64,000 bases of DNA from Amycolatopsis sp. (lineage in GTDB: Bacteria > Actinomycetota > Actinomycetes > Mycobacteriales > Pseudonocardiaceae), in contig NZ_JAODNM010000045.1 in NCBI RefSeq assembly GCF_025464955.1, positions 1 through 64,000 on the forward strand, read 5' to 3'. The notes under the pieces are model-generated. The model was not told where the DNA came from, searched no databases, and saw nothing but the letters and a program-made list of their open reading frames with translations. The translations under genes were made by a program, and so were the position numbers. Positions 51,494 through 59,571 of the stretch are shown here, piece by piece; positions within the stretch are counted from its first letter, which is position 1; each line of letters opens with the position of its first letter.

Positions 51494-53227
51494 GTGGTAC
51501 GGGGTGACGTAGGTATCGAGTTGGGCCGCCGGGTCGCGGCCGCGCTCGAAGCCGCGCTGGGCATCGAGCTGACACCGGCCGAGACGCTCATCCGGACCTC
51601 GTCCCGGCGCGGTGCCGACTACCAGTGCAACGTCGCGATGAGCCTCGGCAAGAAACTCGGCCGAGCGCCCAGGGAAGTCGCCGAACTGATCGTGAAGCAC
51701 CTGGACTCCGACGACCTCCTGCAGGGTGCGGAGGTCGCCGGGGCCGGGTTCATCAACCTCGAACTGTCCGTCGCCTGGCTCGAAGGGCAGGTGACCTCGC
51801 TGACCGACGACGACCGGCTCGGGGTCGCGCCGGTCGAGGTCCCCCGCCGGATCGCGATCGACTACAGCAGTCCCAACATCGCCAAGGAGATGCACGTCGG
51901 GCACATTCGGTCGACGGTCATCGGCGACTCGATCGCGCGGCTGCTGCGGTTCGAAGGCCACGAGGTCATCCCGCACAACCACCTCGGCGACTGGGGCACC
52001 CCGTTCGGGATGCTCATCGAGTACTTCCTCGCCCAGGGCGGCGGCGGCGAGCAGACGATCAGCGATCTCGACCGGTTCTACAAAAGGGCCCGCGAACGCT
52101 TCGACTCCGACGCGGACTTCGCCGAACTGGCTCGCAAACGTGTCGTCCTGCTGCAGGGCGGCGACGAGGAAACGCTGACGTTGTGGCGACATCTCGTCGA
52201 CGAGTCGACCCGGCATTTCGACAAGGTGTACGGCCTGCTCGGCATCGGCCTGACCACAGACGACATCTACGGCGAAAGCTTCTACAACCCCTACCTGGCC
52301 CAGGTAGTCACCGAGTTGGAAGAAAAGGGACTCACCGAAATCAGCGACGGCGCGGTCTGCGTCTTCCCGACCGGTTTCACCAACCGCGAAGGCGACCGGC
52401 TGCCGCTGATCATCCGCAAACGCGATGGCGGCTACGGCTACGCCATCACCGACCTGGCGACAGCCCGCTACTGGACGGCGGAACGCGGCGCCACGGACCT
52501 GCTCTACGTCGTCGGCCTGCCGCAAGCGCAGCATTTCGAGATGGTCTTCGCCGTCAGCCGCGCGGCTGGGTGGATCACCGACGCCCAACACGCCGAGCAC
52601 ATCGGTTTCGGCACGGTCCTCGGCGAGGACGGCAAGGCCATGAAGACCCGGTCCGGGGAGACGGTGAAGCTCGCCGACCTCCTCGCCGAGGCAGTCGAAC
52701 GGGCGACCGCGGTCATGGCCGAGCGAAGCGACCTCGCGCCCGAAGCGCAAGCCGATGTCGCGCGGGCGGTGGGCATCGGCGCGGTGAAGTACGCCGACCT
52801 CTCCGGCGACCGCGAACGGAACTACACCTTCGAGTGGGACCGGATGCTGGCGACCGAAGGCAACACCTCGGTCTACCTCCAGTACGCCAACGCCCGGATC
52901 CGGTCCATCCTGCGCAAGGCTGGCCGGGAAGCCGGCGGCGCGCCGGTCAAGCTGGACGCCCCCGCCGAACGCGAGCTGGCGCTGAAACTTGTCCAGTTCC
53001 CGGCCGCGCTGGCGTCGGCGACCCAGACCTACTCGCCGCACAAGATGTGCACGTACCTCTACGAGACGGCGACCGCGTTCTCCGGGTTCTTCGAGCACTG
53101 CCCGATCCTGCGTTCGGAGGTGCCCGAAGACGTCCGGGCCTCACGGCTGGCGTTGGCGAGCCTGACGTCGGACGCCTTGACACTCGGCATGTCCCTGCTC
53201 GGAATCGAAGCGCCCCAACAGCTCTAG
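51494..53227 (+). CDS. argS: Arginyl-tRNA synthetase
   Basis: A 577-aa class I synthetase charging tRNA-Arg. It has the Add-1 N-terminal domain, the HIGH-equivalent KEMHVGHIRSTVIGDSIARL (134-137), the ArgS KMSKS-equivalent region GEDGKAMKTRSGETVKL, and an anticodon-binding helical bundle ending in CPILRSEVPEDVRASRLAL. GTG 51494 has GGGAGA upstream. It stands alone, not beside lysA/thrA as actinobacterial argS often does, so a second argS may exist. Its TAG interlocks with the next gene's stop. Confidence 0.93.
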   Translation: MVRGDVGIELGRRVAAALEAALGIELTPAETLIRTSSRRGADYQCNVAMSLGKKLGRAPREVAELIVKHLDSDDLLQGAEVAGAGFINLELSVAWLEGQVTSLTDDDRLGVAPVEVPRRIAIDYSSPNIAKEMHVGHIRSTVIGDSIARLLRFEGHEVIPHNHLGDWGTPFGMLIEYFLAQGGGGEQTISDLDRFYKRARERFDSDADFAELARKRVVLLQGGDEETLTLWRHLVDESTRHFDKVYGLLGIGLTTDDIYGESFYNPYLAQVVTELEEKGLTEISDGAVCVFPTGFTNREGDRLPLIIRKRDGGYGYAITDLATARYWTAERGATDLLYVVGLPQAQHFEMVFAVSRAAGWITDAQHAEHIGFGTVLGEDGKAMKTRSGETVKLADLLAEAVERATAVMAERSDLAPEAQADVARAVGIGAVKYADLSGDRERNYTFEWDRMLATEGNTSVYLQYANARIRSILRKAGREAGGAPVKLDAPAERELALKLVQFPAALASATQTYSPHKMCTYLYETATAFSGFFEHCPILRSEVPEDVRASRLALASLTSDALTLGMSLLGIEAPQQL

Positions 53228-54042
53228 CGCCAGTGCGACGGGCGGGTGAGCGACGGCGGTACCAAGGTCTCGCCGTCGCCCTTCGCCGCGTTGAGCTGGG
53301 ACTGGGTGAGGAAGATGCTGCCGGTGAGGTCTGCGCCGCGGACGTCGGTGTCCCGGAAATCCGCGCCGATGAGATCAGCCAGCCGCAGGTCCGCGCCGCG
53401 CAGGTCCGCGCCGATGAGGTACGCGCCCCGCAGGTTGGCGCCCCGCAGATCGGCACCCTTCAGCTTCGCGCCGATGAGGTCCGCTCCCCGGCGGTCCTTT
53501 TTCTTGCCAGGCGCACCGGCCCGGACGAGTTCGCTCGTCCGGAGCAGCAAAGTGTTGACGCCTTGGCGATGCTCCGCGACATCCAGCTCGGCGAGGGCCT
53601 CCGCGCTGCGCTCGGTCAGCGTTTCGGTTTCCTTGAGCGCCAGCGCTATTTCGCTGTGCAGTGAACGAGCCTGCGGCAACGTCGACGCTTCGGTCAGGTA
53701 CCAAAGCAGTTCGTGCAGCTGTCGCATCACCGGCAGAACAGCGAACATCTGCTTCGCCGTCTTCGGTTCCTGGCGCCAGTCCCGGCCGCCGAACGTGCCC
53801 TGGGAAACCTTCTGCCCGGCACCGAAGCAGTCGTAGACCGTGCAGCCTGGGAACCCCTTCGACCGTAGCTTCGCGTGAATGCCGCAGCCGAAGTCAGGTT
53901 CGAGGTTGGGACAGGGTTCGCCGGCCGGCTTGTCGATCGCGAAGTCCGCCGAAGCCGTGAAGGTCAACGCGACGCAGCACAGCCCGAAGCAGTTCTGGCA
54001 GTCTGCCAGCAGGTTGGCGCGACCCAGGAGGTTCTCGGACAC
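53224..54042 (-). CDS. Pentapeptide-repeat protein with Cys-rich N-terminal domain
   Basis: A 272-aa two-part protein. Residues 1-70 hold eight Cys (ADCQNCFGLCCV, EPCPNLEPDFGCGIH, GCTVYDCFGAG), probably a metal or cluster site. A helical region (95-165) follows, then about eight pentapeptide repeats of the A(D/N)LxG form (GADLIGAKLKGADLRGANLR and on to 245), a right-handed beta-helix that can mimic DNA. Some such proteins protect gyrase from quinolones; with the Cys domain the function here is open. The start is GTG 54042. Confidence 0.85.
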   Translation of the reverse strand: MSENLLGRANLLADCQNCFGLCCVALTFTASADFAIDKPAGEPCPNLEPDFGCGIHAKLRSKGFPGCTVYDCFGAGQKVSQGTFGGRDWRQEPKTAKQMFAVLPVMRQLHELLWYLTEASTLPQARSLHSEIALALKETETLTERSAEALAELDVAEHRQGVNTLLLRTSELVRAGAPGKKKDRRGADLIGAKLKGADLRGANLRGAYLIGADLRGADLRLADLIGADFRDTDVRGADLTGSIFLTQSQLNAAKGDGETLVPPSLTRPSHWR

Positions 54043-54063
54043 AACCTCACTCTAGTTCGCACG

Positions 54064-55350
54064 CTAGTCGGCGAAGACCCGGCGCTTCAGCGGCGGAACG
54101 GCGTTGAAGAAGCGCAACATGCCTTTGTACAGCATCCGGCCGGCCGCGTTCTCGGAGACGAACTGCTCCGCGCTGCGCGCTGAAGCCCGAACGGCGGCGA
54201 ACCCGTAGTCGCGCATCTCCCGTTCGTAACCCTCGATGGCTTGGGAGAGCGGCAACTCACCGCGCGAAGCGGCGACCAACCGCCCGCAGAGGAGCTCCGC
54301 GTCCCGGAGCGCGGTGTTGGCCCCGATTCCGCGGAACGGCGTCATGCTGTGGATCGCGTCACCGAGCAGCGTGATGTTCGTGCTCTGCCAGGCGTCGACC
54401 GGGACCGACGTATAGATGGGCAGCATGGTCACCGTCGGTTCGGGCGACGCCGCGACGACGCGGCTCAAGGCCGGATGCCAACCCTGGATCATCTCGGCGA
54501 TGACGCTCTTCAGCTCCGCGCCGGTCAAGTCCGCCAGCCGGGAAGCATCCGGGTAACGTCCTCGCGCGGCCGCATAGGCCCACATGACGTAGCTACCGGT
54601 GTTGTCGAACAGCACCGGATCGAGTTCCGCACTCACGTCGTTCTCGCCGACCCCGTCGCCCAGCACGTGCGGCGCGGTGAACATGCCACAGCCCCGCGGC
54701 GGCATCACCATGTTGGGTCCGTCGTAGAGCCGCTTCGGCAGGTCACGCCGTACTTCGCCGGTCAGTGGCAGCTTGCCCACGATAGCGAGGATCCCGGTGT
54801 CCACCCGGACAGCCCCGGGGAGGAACTGGGCTCGCACAGCGGAGTTGGCACCGTCCGCGGCGACCAGGACGTCGGCCTCCGTCGTCGTGCCGTCGGCGAA
54901 GAAACAGACGATCTTGCCGTCATCACGACGCTCGTAGCGTTCGAACTTCTTGTCATAGTGGGCGATTCCGTCGAGCTCCGTCGAAAGCACCTGGTGCAGC
55001 GTGATCCGGCTGACCGAATGATGGGCGCACGCCGGATCGCGGACCGCGCCGGGTGGCAGTTCGCCGGCGAGGAGCATGAGTTCCCGCAGCTGTTCGTCGA
55101 CAAAACCAAAAGCCCCACCGGGTTCACCGCAGGTCGCCACGAACCGCTCCCAGAGCGCGGGTGGCAGGCAGGTGTGCAGCGCATGGCAACCGTTCGGATT
55201 GATGTGGACGCGATAACCCTGCAAGCGCTCGGTACGCGTACGGCTCCGCTCGTACACCGCGACGCTCACTCCTGCTTGCCTCAGCCCTTGAGCCAGGCAC
55301 AGCCCCCCGGTCCCGCCGCCGATCACCACGACATGGAACTTCTCGAACAT
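54064..55350 (-). CDS. FAD-dependent aromatic monooxygenase
   Basis: A 428-aa group A flavoprotein hydroxylase. The Rossmann motif is VVVIGGGTGGLCLAQGLRQA; the second FAD motif is NITLLGDAIHSMTPFRGIGA and the DG motif is VLVAADGANSAVRAQF. Similar enzymes hydroxylate polyketides, rifamycins or tetracyclines and may give resistance. ATG 55350 has GGGGAGAG upstream; codons above it cross the operator. It is divergent from a TetR gene across a perfect 22-bp palindrome, so drug- or substrate-induced expression is likely. Confidence 0.88.
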   Translation of the reverse strand: MFEKFHVVVIGGGTGGLCLAQGLRQAGVSVAVYERSRTRTERLQGYRVHINPNGCHALHTCLPPALWERFVATCGEPGGAFGFVDEQLRELMLLAGELPPGAVRDPACAHHSVSRITLHQVLSTELDGIAHYDKKFERYERRDDGKIVCFFADGTTTEADVLVAADGANSAVRAQFLPGAVRVDTGILAIVGKLPLTGEVRRDLPKRLYDGPNMVMPPRGCGMFTAPHVLGDGVGENDVSAELDPVLFDNTGSYVMWAYAAARGRYPDASRLADLTGAELKSVIAEMIQGWHPALSRVVAASPEPTVTMLPIYTSVPVDAWQSTNITLLGDAIHSMTPFRGIGANTALRDAELLCGRLVAASRGELPLSQAIEGYEREMRDYGFAAVRASARSAEQFVSENAAGRMLYKGMLRFFNAVPPLKRRVFAD

Positions 55351-55387
55351 CGTTCTCTCCCCTGCGTTCGGACAACTCCTTCGGCAA

Positions 55388-55409
55388 TAATCATCCATAT
55401 GGATGATTA
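55388..55409. promoter_or_regulatory. Perfect 22-bp TetR-type operator
   Basis: The half site TAATCATCCAT (55388-55398) is followed directly by its complement ATGGATGATTA (55399-55409). It lies 38 bp before the monooxygenase start and 72 bp before the TetR GTG, in unusually AT-rich sequence. Confidence 0.75.
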
Positions 55410-55480
55410 AGTCAACGCGCCGGATAATTGATGTGATCCACCGGGCGTCGAACAACGCCCTGATCGGCTACCGTGCTCGT

Positions 55481-56101
55481 GTGCCGGAATCCCCAAAGCC
55501 GCCTCGCCGCTCCCCCTCGCCCAGCGAGCGACAGCGTGACCCTGAGCGCACCAAGGCACGGATACTCGAAGCGGCCAAGGCCGAGTTCGGTGCGAAGGGG
55601 TACGTCGGCGCCCGAGTCAGTGAGATCGCGAACAGCGCCGGGATCAACAAGCAACTGATCTCGTACTACTTCGGCGGCAAGGAAGGCCTCTACACCGAGG
55701 TGACCGCGGCGATCGCGCGGCGCAACCTCGCGCTGACCGATCCCGGGCGGTCGCTTGCCGAAACCGCGCGAGACTTCATCGAGGAGACCGATCGCGAAAG
55801 CGCCCGGCTGTTCCTCTGGGAGAACCTCGCCGAGGACGAACCCGCACCTGGCGACGAAGGCCGCGAGTTCCTGGCACAGCAAGTCGACTACATGCGGGCA
55901 CGGCAGGCCGCTGGTGATTTCCCCGAGGACATCGACCCGGCCCACCTGCTGCTGATCGTCATCAGCGCGGCGATGGCGCCCTGGGCGTTCCCCAAGGTGG
56001 CGTCGTCGATCTCGGGCCAGGATCCGGCGTCACCGGAGTTCGCCGAAACCTTCGCGGAGCAGCTCTCCCTCGTCCTGGGCCACCTGCGCCCGGAGCGTTA
56101 G
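55481..56101 (+). CDS. TetR/AcrR family transcriptional regulator
   Basis: A 206-aa repressor with a Pro/Ser/Arg-rich N-terminal tail, [23 protein letters not shown], then [24 protein letters not shown], and a short TetR_C domain. GTG 55481 is chosen because TACCGT (55469-55474) stands exactly 6 nt upstream, a leaderless promoter. It most likely binds the 22-bp palindrome controlling both itself and the divergent monooxygenase. Its TAG overlaps the proB stop (TTAG, 56098-56101). Confidence 0.88.
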   Translation: MPESPKPPRRSPSPSERQRDPERTKARILEAAKAEFGAKGYVGARVSEIANSAGINKQLISYYFGGKEGLYTEVTAAIARRNLALTDPGRSLAETARDFIEETDRESARLFLWENLAEDEPAPGDEGREFLAQQVDYMRARQAAGDFPEDIDPAHLLLIVISAAMAPWAFPKVASSISGQDPASPEFAETFAEQLSLVLGHLRPER

Positions 56102-57207
56102 CGGCGGAGCGGGACGAGGTCGTCGGCATGGACGACCTCGCGGCGGAACTCGGCGGGAAGTTCATGGCTCGACCGGCCGATGAGGTTCGGGAGTTCGGCG
56201 GCGTCGAAGGCGACGACCCCGCGGGCGACCACGCGGTCGCCGGGATCGACCAGGTCCACGACGTCGCCGGCCTGGAAGTCGCCGTCGATGCCGGTGATTC
56301 CGGTCGCCAGCAGCGACCGTCGGCGTCGCACTACCGCCGTGACGGCGCCGTCGTCCAAGCGCAGCTTCCCGGTGGCGCCGGCGGCGTAGCCGAGCCAGAA
56401 CCGGCGGGCGGTGAGCCTGGAATCCGCAGCGGCGAAGGCCGTTCCGGCTTCGGCCGCGGTCAGTGCGTCCGAGGCTTCCGCGGCGGCGGCCAGGAGTACG
56501 GGAATGCCCGCCGCGGCCGCGGTCCGCGCGGCGGCGAGTTTGGAGACCATGCCGCCGGTGCCGAGCCCGGAGCTCGACATGCCGACCGAAATACCCTCCA
56601 CATCGGACTCACCGTTGACTTCGCTGATCTTGCGAGTGGCGCCGTCACGGGGATCCCCGTCATACAGACCGTCCACATCGGACAAGAGAACCAGCGCGTC
56701 CGCGCCGATCAGGTGTGCCACCAACGCGGCGAGCCGGTCGTTGTCACCGAAGCGGATCTCTTCGGTGGCCACGGTGTCGTTCTCGTTGACCACCGGTACC
56801 GCGCCGAGCGCGAGCAGCCTGTCGAACGTGCGTTGCGCGTTGCGGTAGTGCGACCGGCGTACGACGTCGTCCGAGGTCAGCAGCACCTGCCCGACCGTCA
56901 GCGAATACCGGCCGAACGACTCCGCGTACGCGTGCGCCAGAGCGAGCTGCCCGACGCTGGCCGCCGCCTGCTGCGTCGGCAGGTCGCGCGGACGCTTGCG
57001 CAGCGACAACGGCGCGAGCCCCGCGCCGATCGCACCGGAAGACACCAGAACGAGCTGAGCGCCGCGGCCGGCACGCTCGGCAATGGCGTCGACCAGCGCA
57101 TCGAGCCTGGACACATCGAGCCCGTCACCCGCGGTGGTCAGCGCCGAGGAACCGACCTTGACCACCAGACGACGCGCTGCCGCGATCGCCAGACGGGTCT
57201 CACTCAA
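56098..57207 (-). CDS. proB: Glutamate 5-kinase
   Basis: A 369-aa enzyme phosphorylating glutamate in proline synthesis. The amino-acid-kinase domain starts [20 protein letters not shown] and has [32 protein letters not shown] and [20 protein letters not shown]; the C-terminal PUA domain (about 285-369) is typical of bacterial ProB. The probable start is TTG 57207 ([13 protein letters not shown] matches homologues); no ATG or GTG fits. It overlaps the obg 3' end by 8 nt and follows it in one operon, as Rv2439c follows Rv2440c. Confidence 0.93.
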   Translation of the reverse strand: MSETRLAIAAARRLVVKVGSSALTTAGDGLDVSRLDALVDAIAERAGRGAQLVLVSSGAIGAGLAPLSLRKRPRDLPTQQAAASVGQLALAHAYAESFGRYSLTVGQVLLTSDDVVRRSHYRNAQRTFDRLLALGAVPVVNENDTVATEEIRFGDNDRLAALVAHLIGADALVLLSDVDGLYDGDPRDGATRKISEVNGESDVEGISVGMSSSGLGTGGMVSKLAAARTAAAAGIPVLLAAAAEASDALTAAEAGTAFAAADSRLTARRFWLGYAAGATGKLRLDDGAVTAVVRRRRSLLATGITGIDGDFQAGDVVDLVDPGDRVVARGVVAFDAAELPNLIGRSSHELPAEFRREVVHADDLVPLRR

Positions 57208-58693
57208 GGAGCTTGCTGTTCTCTTGCTCGATGACCGCGCTCGTCGGCTCCACGTCCACGGCTTCGTCCGGCCCGTCACGGCGGACGCGGCGGAGTTCCT
57301 TACGCGCGGGGGCACCGATCCGGCTGTGGTCTTCGAGCCGCCGGTCGGTCCCGCGGCCGGACATCTGCACAGCGACCCCCGCCGGCGTCGAGGGTTGCCA
57401 GTCGAACTGGACATCCCCGAGGGTGACCGGGCTACCCGGCTTCGCACCCTTGCGGGCCAGCGCGTCTTCGACGCCGAGCCGGGCGAGCCGATCGCCGAGG
57501 TAGCCGACGGCCTCGTCGTTGTTGAAGTCGGTCTGGCGGATCCAGCGCTCGGGGCGCCACCCGCGGACGATGAACGAACCTTCTTCTTCGGGGTCTTCCT
57601 CGACGGTGAAGCCCTGGTCGTCGACCGCGGTCGGACGCAGGATCTTGACCTCGGGTTCGGGCGTCGGCTGGTCCGCGCGGTACTTCTCGACAACCGCGCC
57701 GAGGGCGTACGTCAGCTCTCGCAGGCCGGCGCGCGAGGCGGTGGAAATCTCGAAGACCGGCAGACCCCGCGCCTCGAGCTCCGGCTTGACCAGCTCGGCC
57801 AGCTCGGCGGCTTCGGGCACGTCGATCTTGTTCAGCACGATCACGCGGGGGCGGTCGGCCAGGTCACCGCCGAGGCTCGGGGTGTACTTGGCGAGCTCCT
57901 CCTCGAGCGCGTCCACGTCGGACAGCGGGTCGCGGTCGGCTTCGAAGGTGGCGCAGTCGATCACGTGGACCAGGACGGCGCACCGCTCAATGTGGCGGAG
58001 GAAGTCGAGGCCGAGGCCCTTTCCTTCGCTCGCGCCGGGGATCAGGCCCGGGACGTCGGCCATGGTGAACACGGTCGCGCCGGCGGTGATCACGCCGAGG
58101 TTCGGGACCAGCGTGGTGAAGGGGTAGTCGGCGATCTTCGGCTTCGCGGACGAGAGCACCGAAATGAGCGACGACTTGCCTGCCGACGGGAAGCCGACCA
58201 GGCCGACATCGGCGACGGAACGCAGCTCCAGCACCAGGTCGCGGGTCTCGCCGGGCTCACCCAGCAGCGCGAACCCCGGGGCCTTGCGGGACTTCGAGGC
58301 CAGCGCGTGGTTGCCCAGCCCGCCGCGACCACCCTGGGCGGCGACGAACGTGGTGCCGGGACCGATCAGGTCGGCGAGCACCTCACCGTCCTCGGTCATC
58401 ACGACGGTGCCGCTCGGGACGAACATCTCGAGGTGCTCCCCCGAGGCGCCCGCGCGGTCGCTGCCCATGCCGGGCTTGCCGTTGCCGGCGCGCGCGTGGG
58501 GGCGGAAGTGGAAGTCGAGCAGGGTGTGGACGTTCGCGTCGACGATCAGGCGGACATCGCCGCCGTGGCCGCCGTTGCCGCCGTCCGGGCCGCCGAGCGG
58601 CTTGAACTTCTCGCGGTGCACAGAGGCACAGCCGTGCCCACCGTCGCCCGCGGACAGGTGGATCACCGCGCGGTCAACGAACCGGGACGCCAT
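57200..58693 (-). CDS. obg: GTPase Obg/CgtA
   Basis: A 497-aa ribosome-associated GTPase in 50S assembly and stringent response. The Gly-rich Obg fold occupies 1-160 ([32 protein letters not shown]), the G domain has [33 protein letters not shown] and [12 protein letters not shown], and an OCT-type C-terminal domain (VLARKG-like [20 protein letters not shown]) plus a charged tail follow. ATG 58693. Located downstream of rpmA behind a terminator, so it may also have its own promoter. Confidence 0.95.
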   Translation of the reverse strand: MASRFVDRAVIHLSAGDGGHGCASVHREKFKPLGGPDGGNGGHGGDVRLIVDANVHTLLDFHFRPHARAGNGKPGMGSDRAGASGEHLEMFVPSGTVVMTEDGEVLADLIGPGTTFVAAQGGRGGLGNHALASKSRKAPGFALLGEPGETRDLVLELRSVADVGLVGFPSAGKSSLISVLSSAKPKIADYPFTTLVPNLGVITAGATVFTMADVPGLIPGASEGKGLGLDFLRHIERCAVLVHVIDCATFEADRDPLSDVDALEEELAKYTPSLGGDLADRPRVIVLNKIDVPEAAELAELVKPELEARGLPVFEISTASRAGLRELTYALGAVVEKYRADQPTPEPEVKILRPTAVDDQGFTVEEDPEEEGSFIVRGWRPERWIRQTDFNNDEAVGYLGDRLARLGVEDALARKGAKPGSPVTLGDVQFDWQPSTPAGVAVQMSGRGTDRRLEDHSRIGAPARKELRRVRRDGPDEAVDVEPTSAVIEQENSKLLE

Positions 58694-58738
58694 TTCTTGC
58701 CTCTTCCGTACCTGCTGAGTTGGTGACTAACGCAAAAA

Positions 58739-58777
58739 CGAGGGGCGGTACCGGATCTATTCCGGCCCCGCCCCTCG
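58739..58777 (-). terminator. Terminator between rpmA and obg
   Basis: CGAGGGGCGG (58739-58748) and CCGCCCCTCG (58768-58777) form a 10-bp stem; reading on the reverse strand it is followed by TTTTT. It would end or attenuate the rplU-rpmA transcript before obg. Confidence 0.85.
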
Positions 58778-58806
58778 CCTGAAGTCTGTGAAACGCGGTC
58801 CCTGGA

Positions 58807-59076
58807 TCAGACCGCAACCGGAGCTTCGACCGGAACGATGTTCATGGTCTTGCGACCACGCTTCGAACCGAACTCGACCACACCAGCGGTGAGGGCGAAC
58901 AGCGTGTCGTCGCCACCGCGGCCGACGTTGACGCCCGGGTGGAACTTGGTGCCGCGCTGGCGGATCAGGATCTCACCGGCGTTGACGGCCTGGCCGCCGA
59001 AACGCTTGACTCCGAGCCGCTGAGCGTTGGAGTCACGACCGTTGCGGGAGCTGGACGCACCCTTCTTGTGTGCCAT
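58807..59076 (-). CDS. rpmA: 50S ribosomal protein L27
   Basis: An 89-aa protein at the peptidyl-transferase end of the large subunit: [40 protein letters not shown], then [20 protein letters not shown]. The N-terminal tail starts directly at AHKKG, with no cleavable extension as in Firmicutes. ATG 59076. 15 nt after rplU, as usual. Confidence 0.97.
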   Translation of the reverse strand: MAHKKGASSSRNGRDSNAQRLGVKRFGGQAVNAGEILIRQRGTKFHPGVNVGRGGDDTLFALTAGVVEFGSKRGRKTMNIVPVEAPVAV

Positions 59077-59091
59077 GGCTGCGCAGTCCCC

Positions 59092-59406
59092 TTACTGGTT
59101 GATGCCGGTGACCTCGACGCGGGTCAGCTTCTGCCTGTGACCCTGCCGCTTGTGGTAACCGGTCTTGTTCTTGAACTTGTGGATGCGGATCTTGGGACCC
59201 TTGGTCTGCTCGACGACCTTGCCGGTGACCGAGACCTTCGCCAGCGCGTCGGCGTCAGTGGTGACCTCACCGCCGTCCACCACCAGCAACGCGGGGAAGG
59301 TGTGCTCGGTGCCGGGGGCGCCGACGAGCTTCTCGACCTCGACGACGTCGCCGACGGCCACCTTGTACTGCTTGCCGCCGGTCTTGACGATCGCGTACGC
59401 CGACAC
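59092..59406 (-). CDS. rplU: 50S ribosomal protein L21
   Basis: A 104-aa protein: [40 protein letters not shown] and the basic C-terminal [20 protein letters not shown] that binds 23S rRNA. GTG 59406 has AGGAG 6 nt upstream; a longer frame to 59484 has no homology. Operon rplU-rpmA. Confidence 0.97.
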   Translation of the reverse strand: MSAYAIVKTGGKQYKVAVGDVVEVEKLVGAPGTEHTFPALLVVDGGEVTTDADALAKVSVTGKVVEQTKGPKIRIHKFKNKTGYHKRQGHRQKLTRVEVTGINQ

Positions 59407-59516
59407 GGGAGTCTCCTGCTTACTCGACAATGGGTGGGGGCTTGTGCGCTCGGCCCGCCCGAAGGCGGTCCGGTGCTCGCACAATGCGACCCGCTCTAAC
59501 GGCGGGCCGCATTACA

Positions 59517-59563
59517 GGTTACGGGCTACCCGGATCGGGGTGTGACCCGGGGTAGCCGTAACC
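59517..59563 (-). terminator. Terminator downstream of rne
   Basis: GGTTACGG-gCTACCCcGG-type arms: GGTTACGGGCTACCCGG pairs with CCGGGGTAGCCGTAACC (59547-59563) with one bulge, 13-nt loop. It lies 9 bp downstream of the rne stop and before the rplU promoter. Confidence 0.8.
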
Positions 59564-59571
59564 CGCTCGAA

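Noticed and set aside
51332..53098. A 588-codon minus-strand frame
   Set aside because: Antisense shadow of argS.
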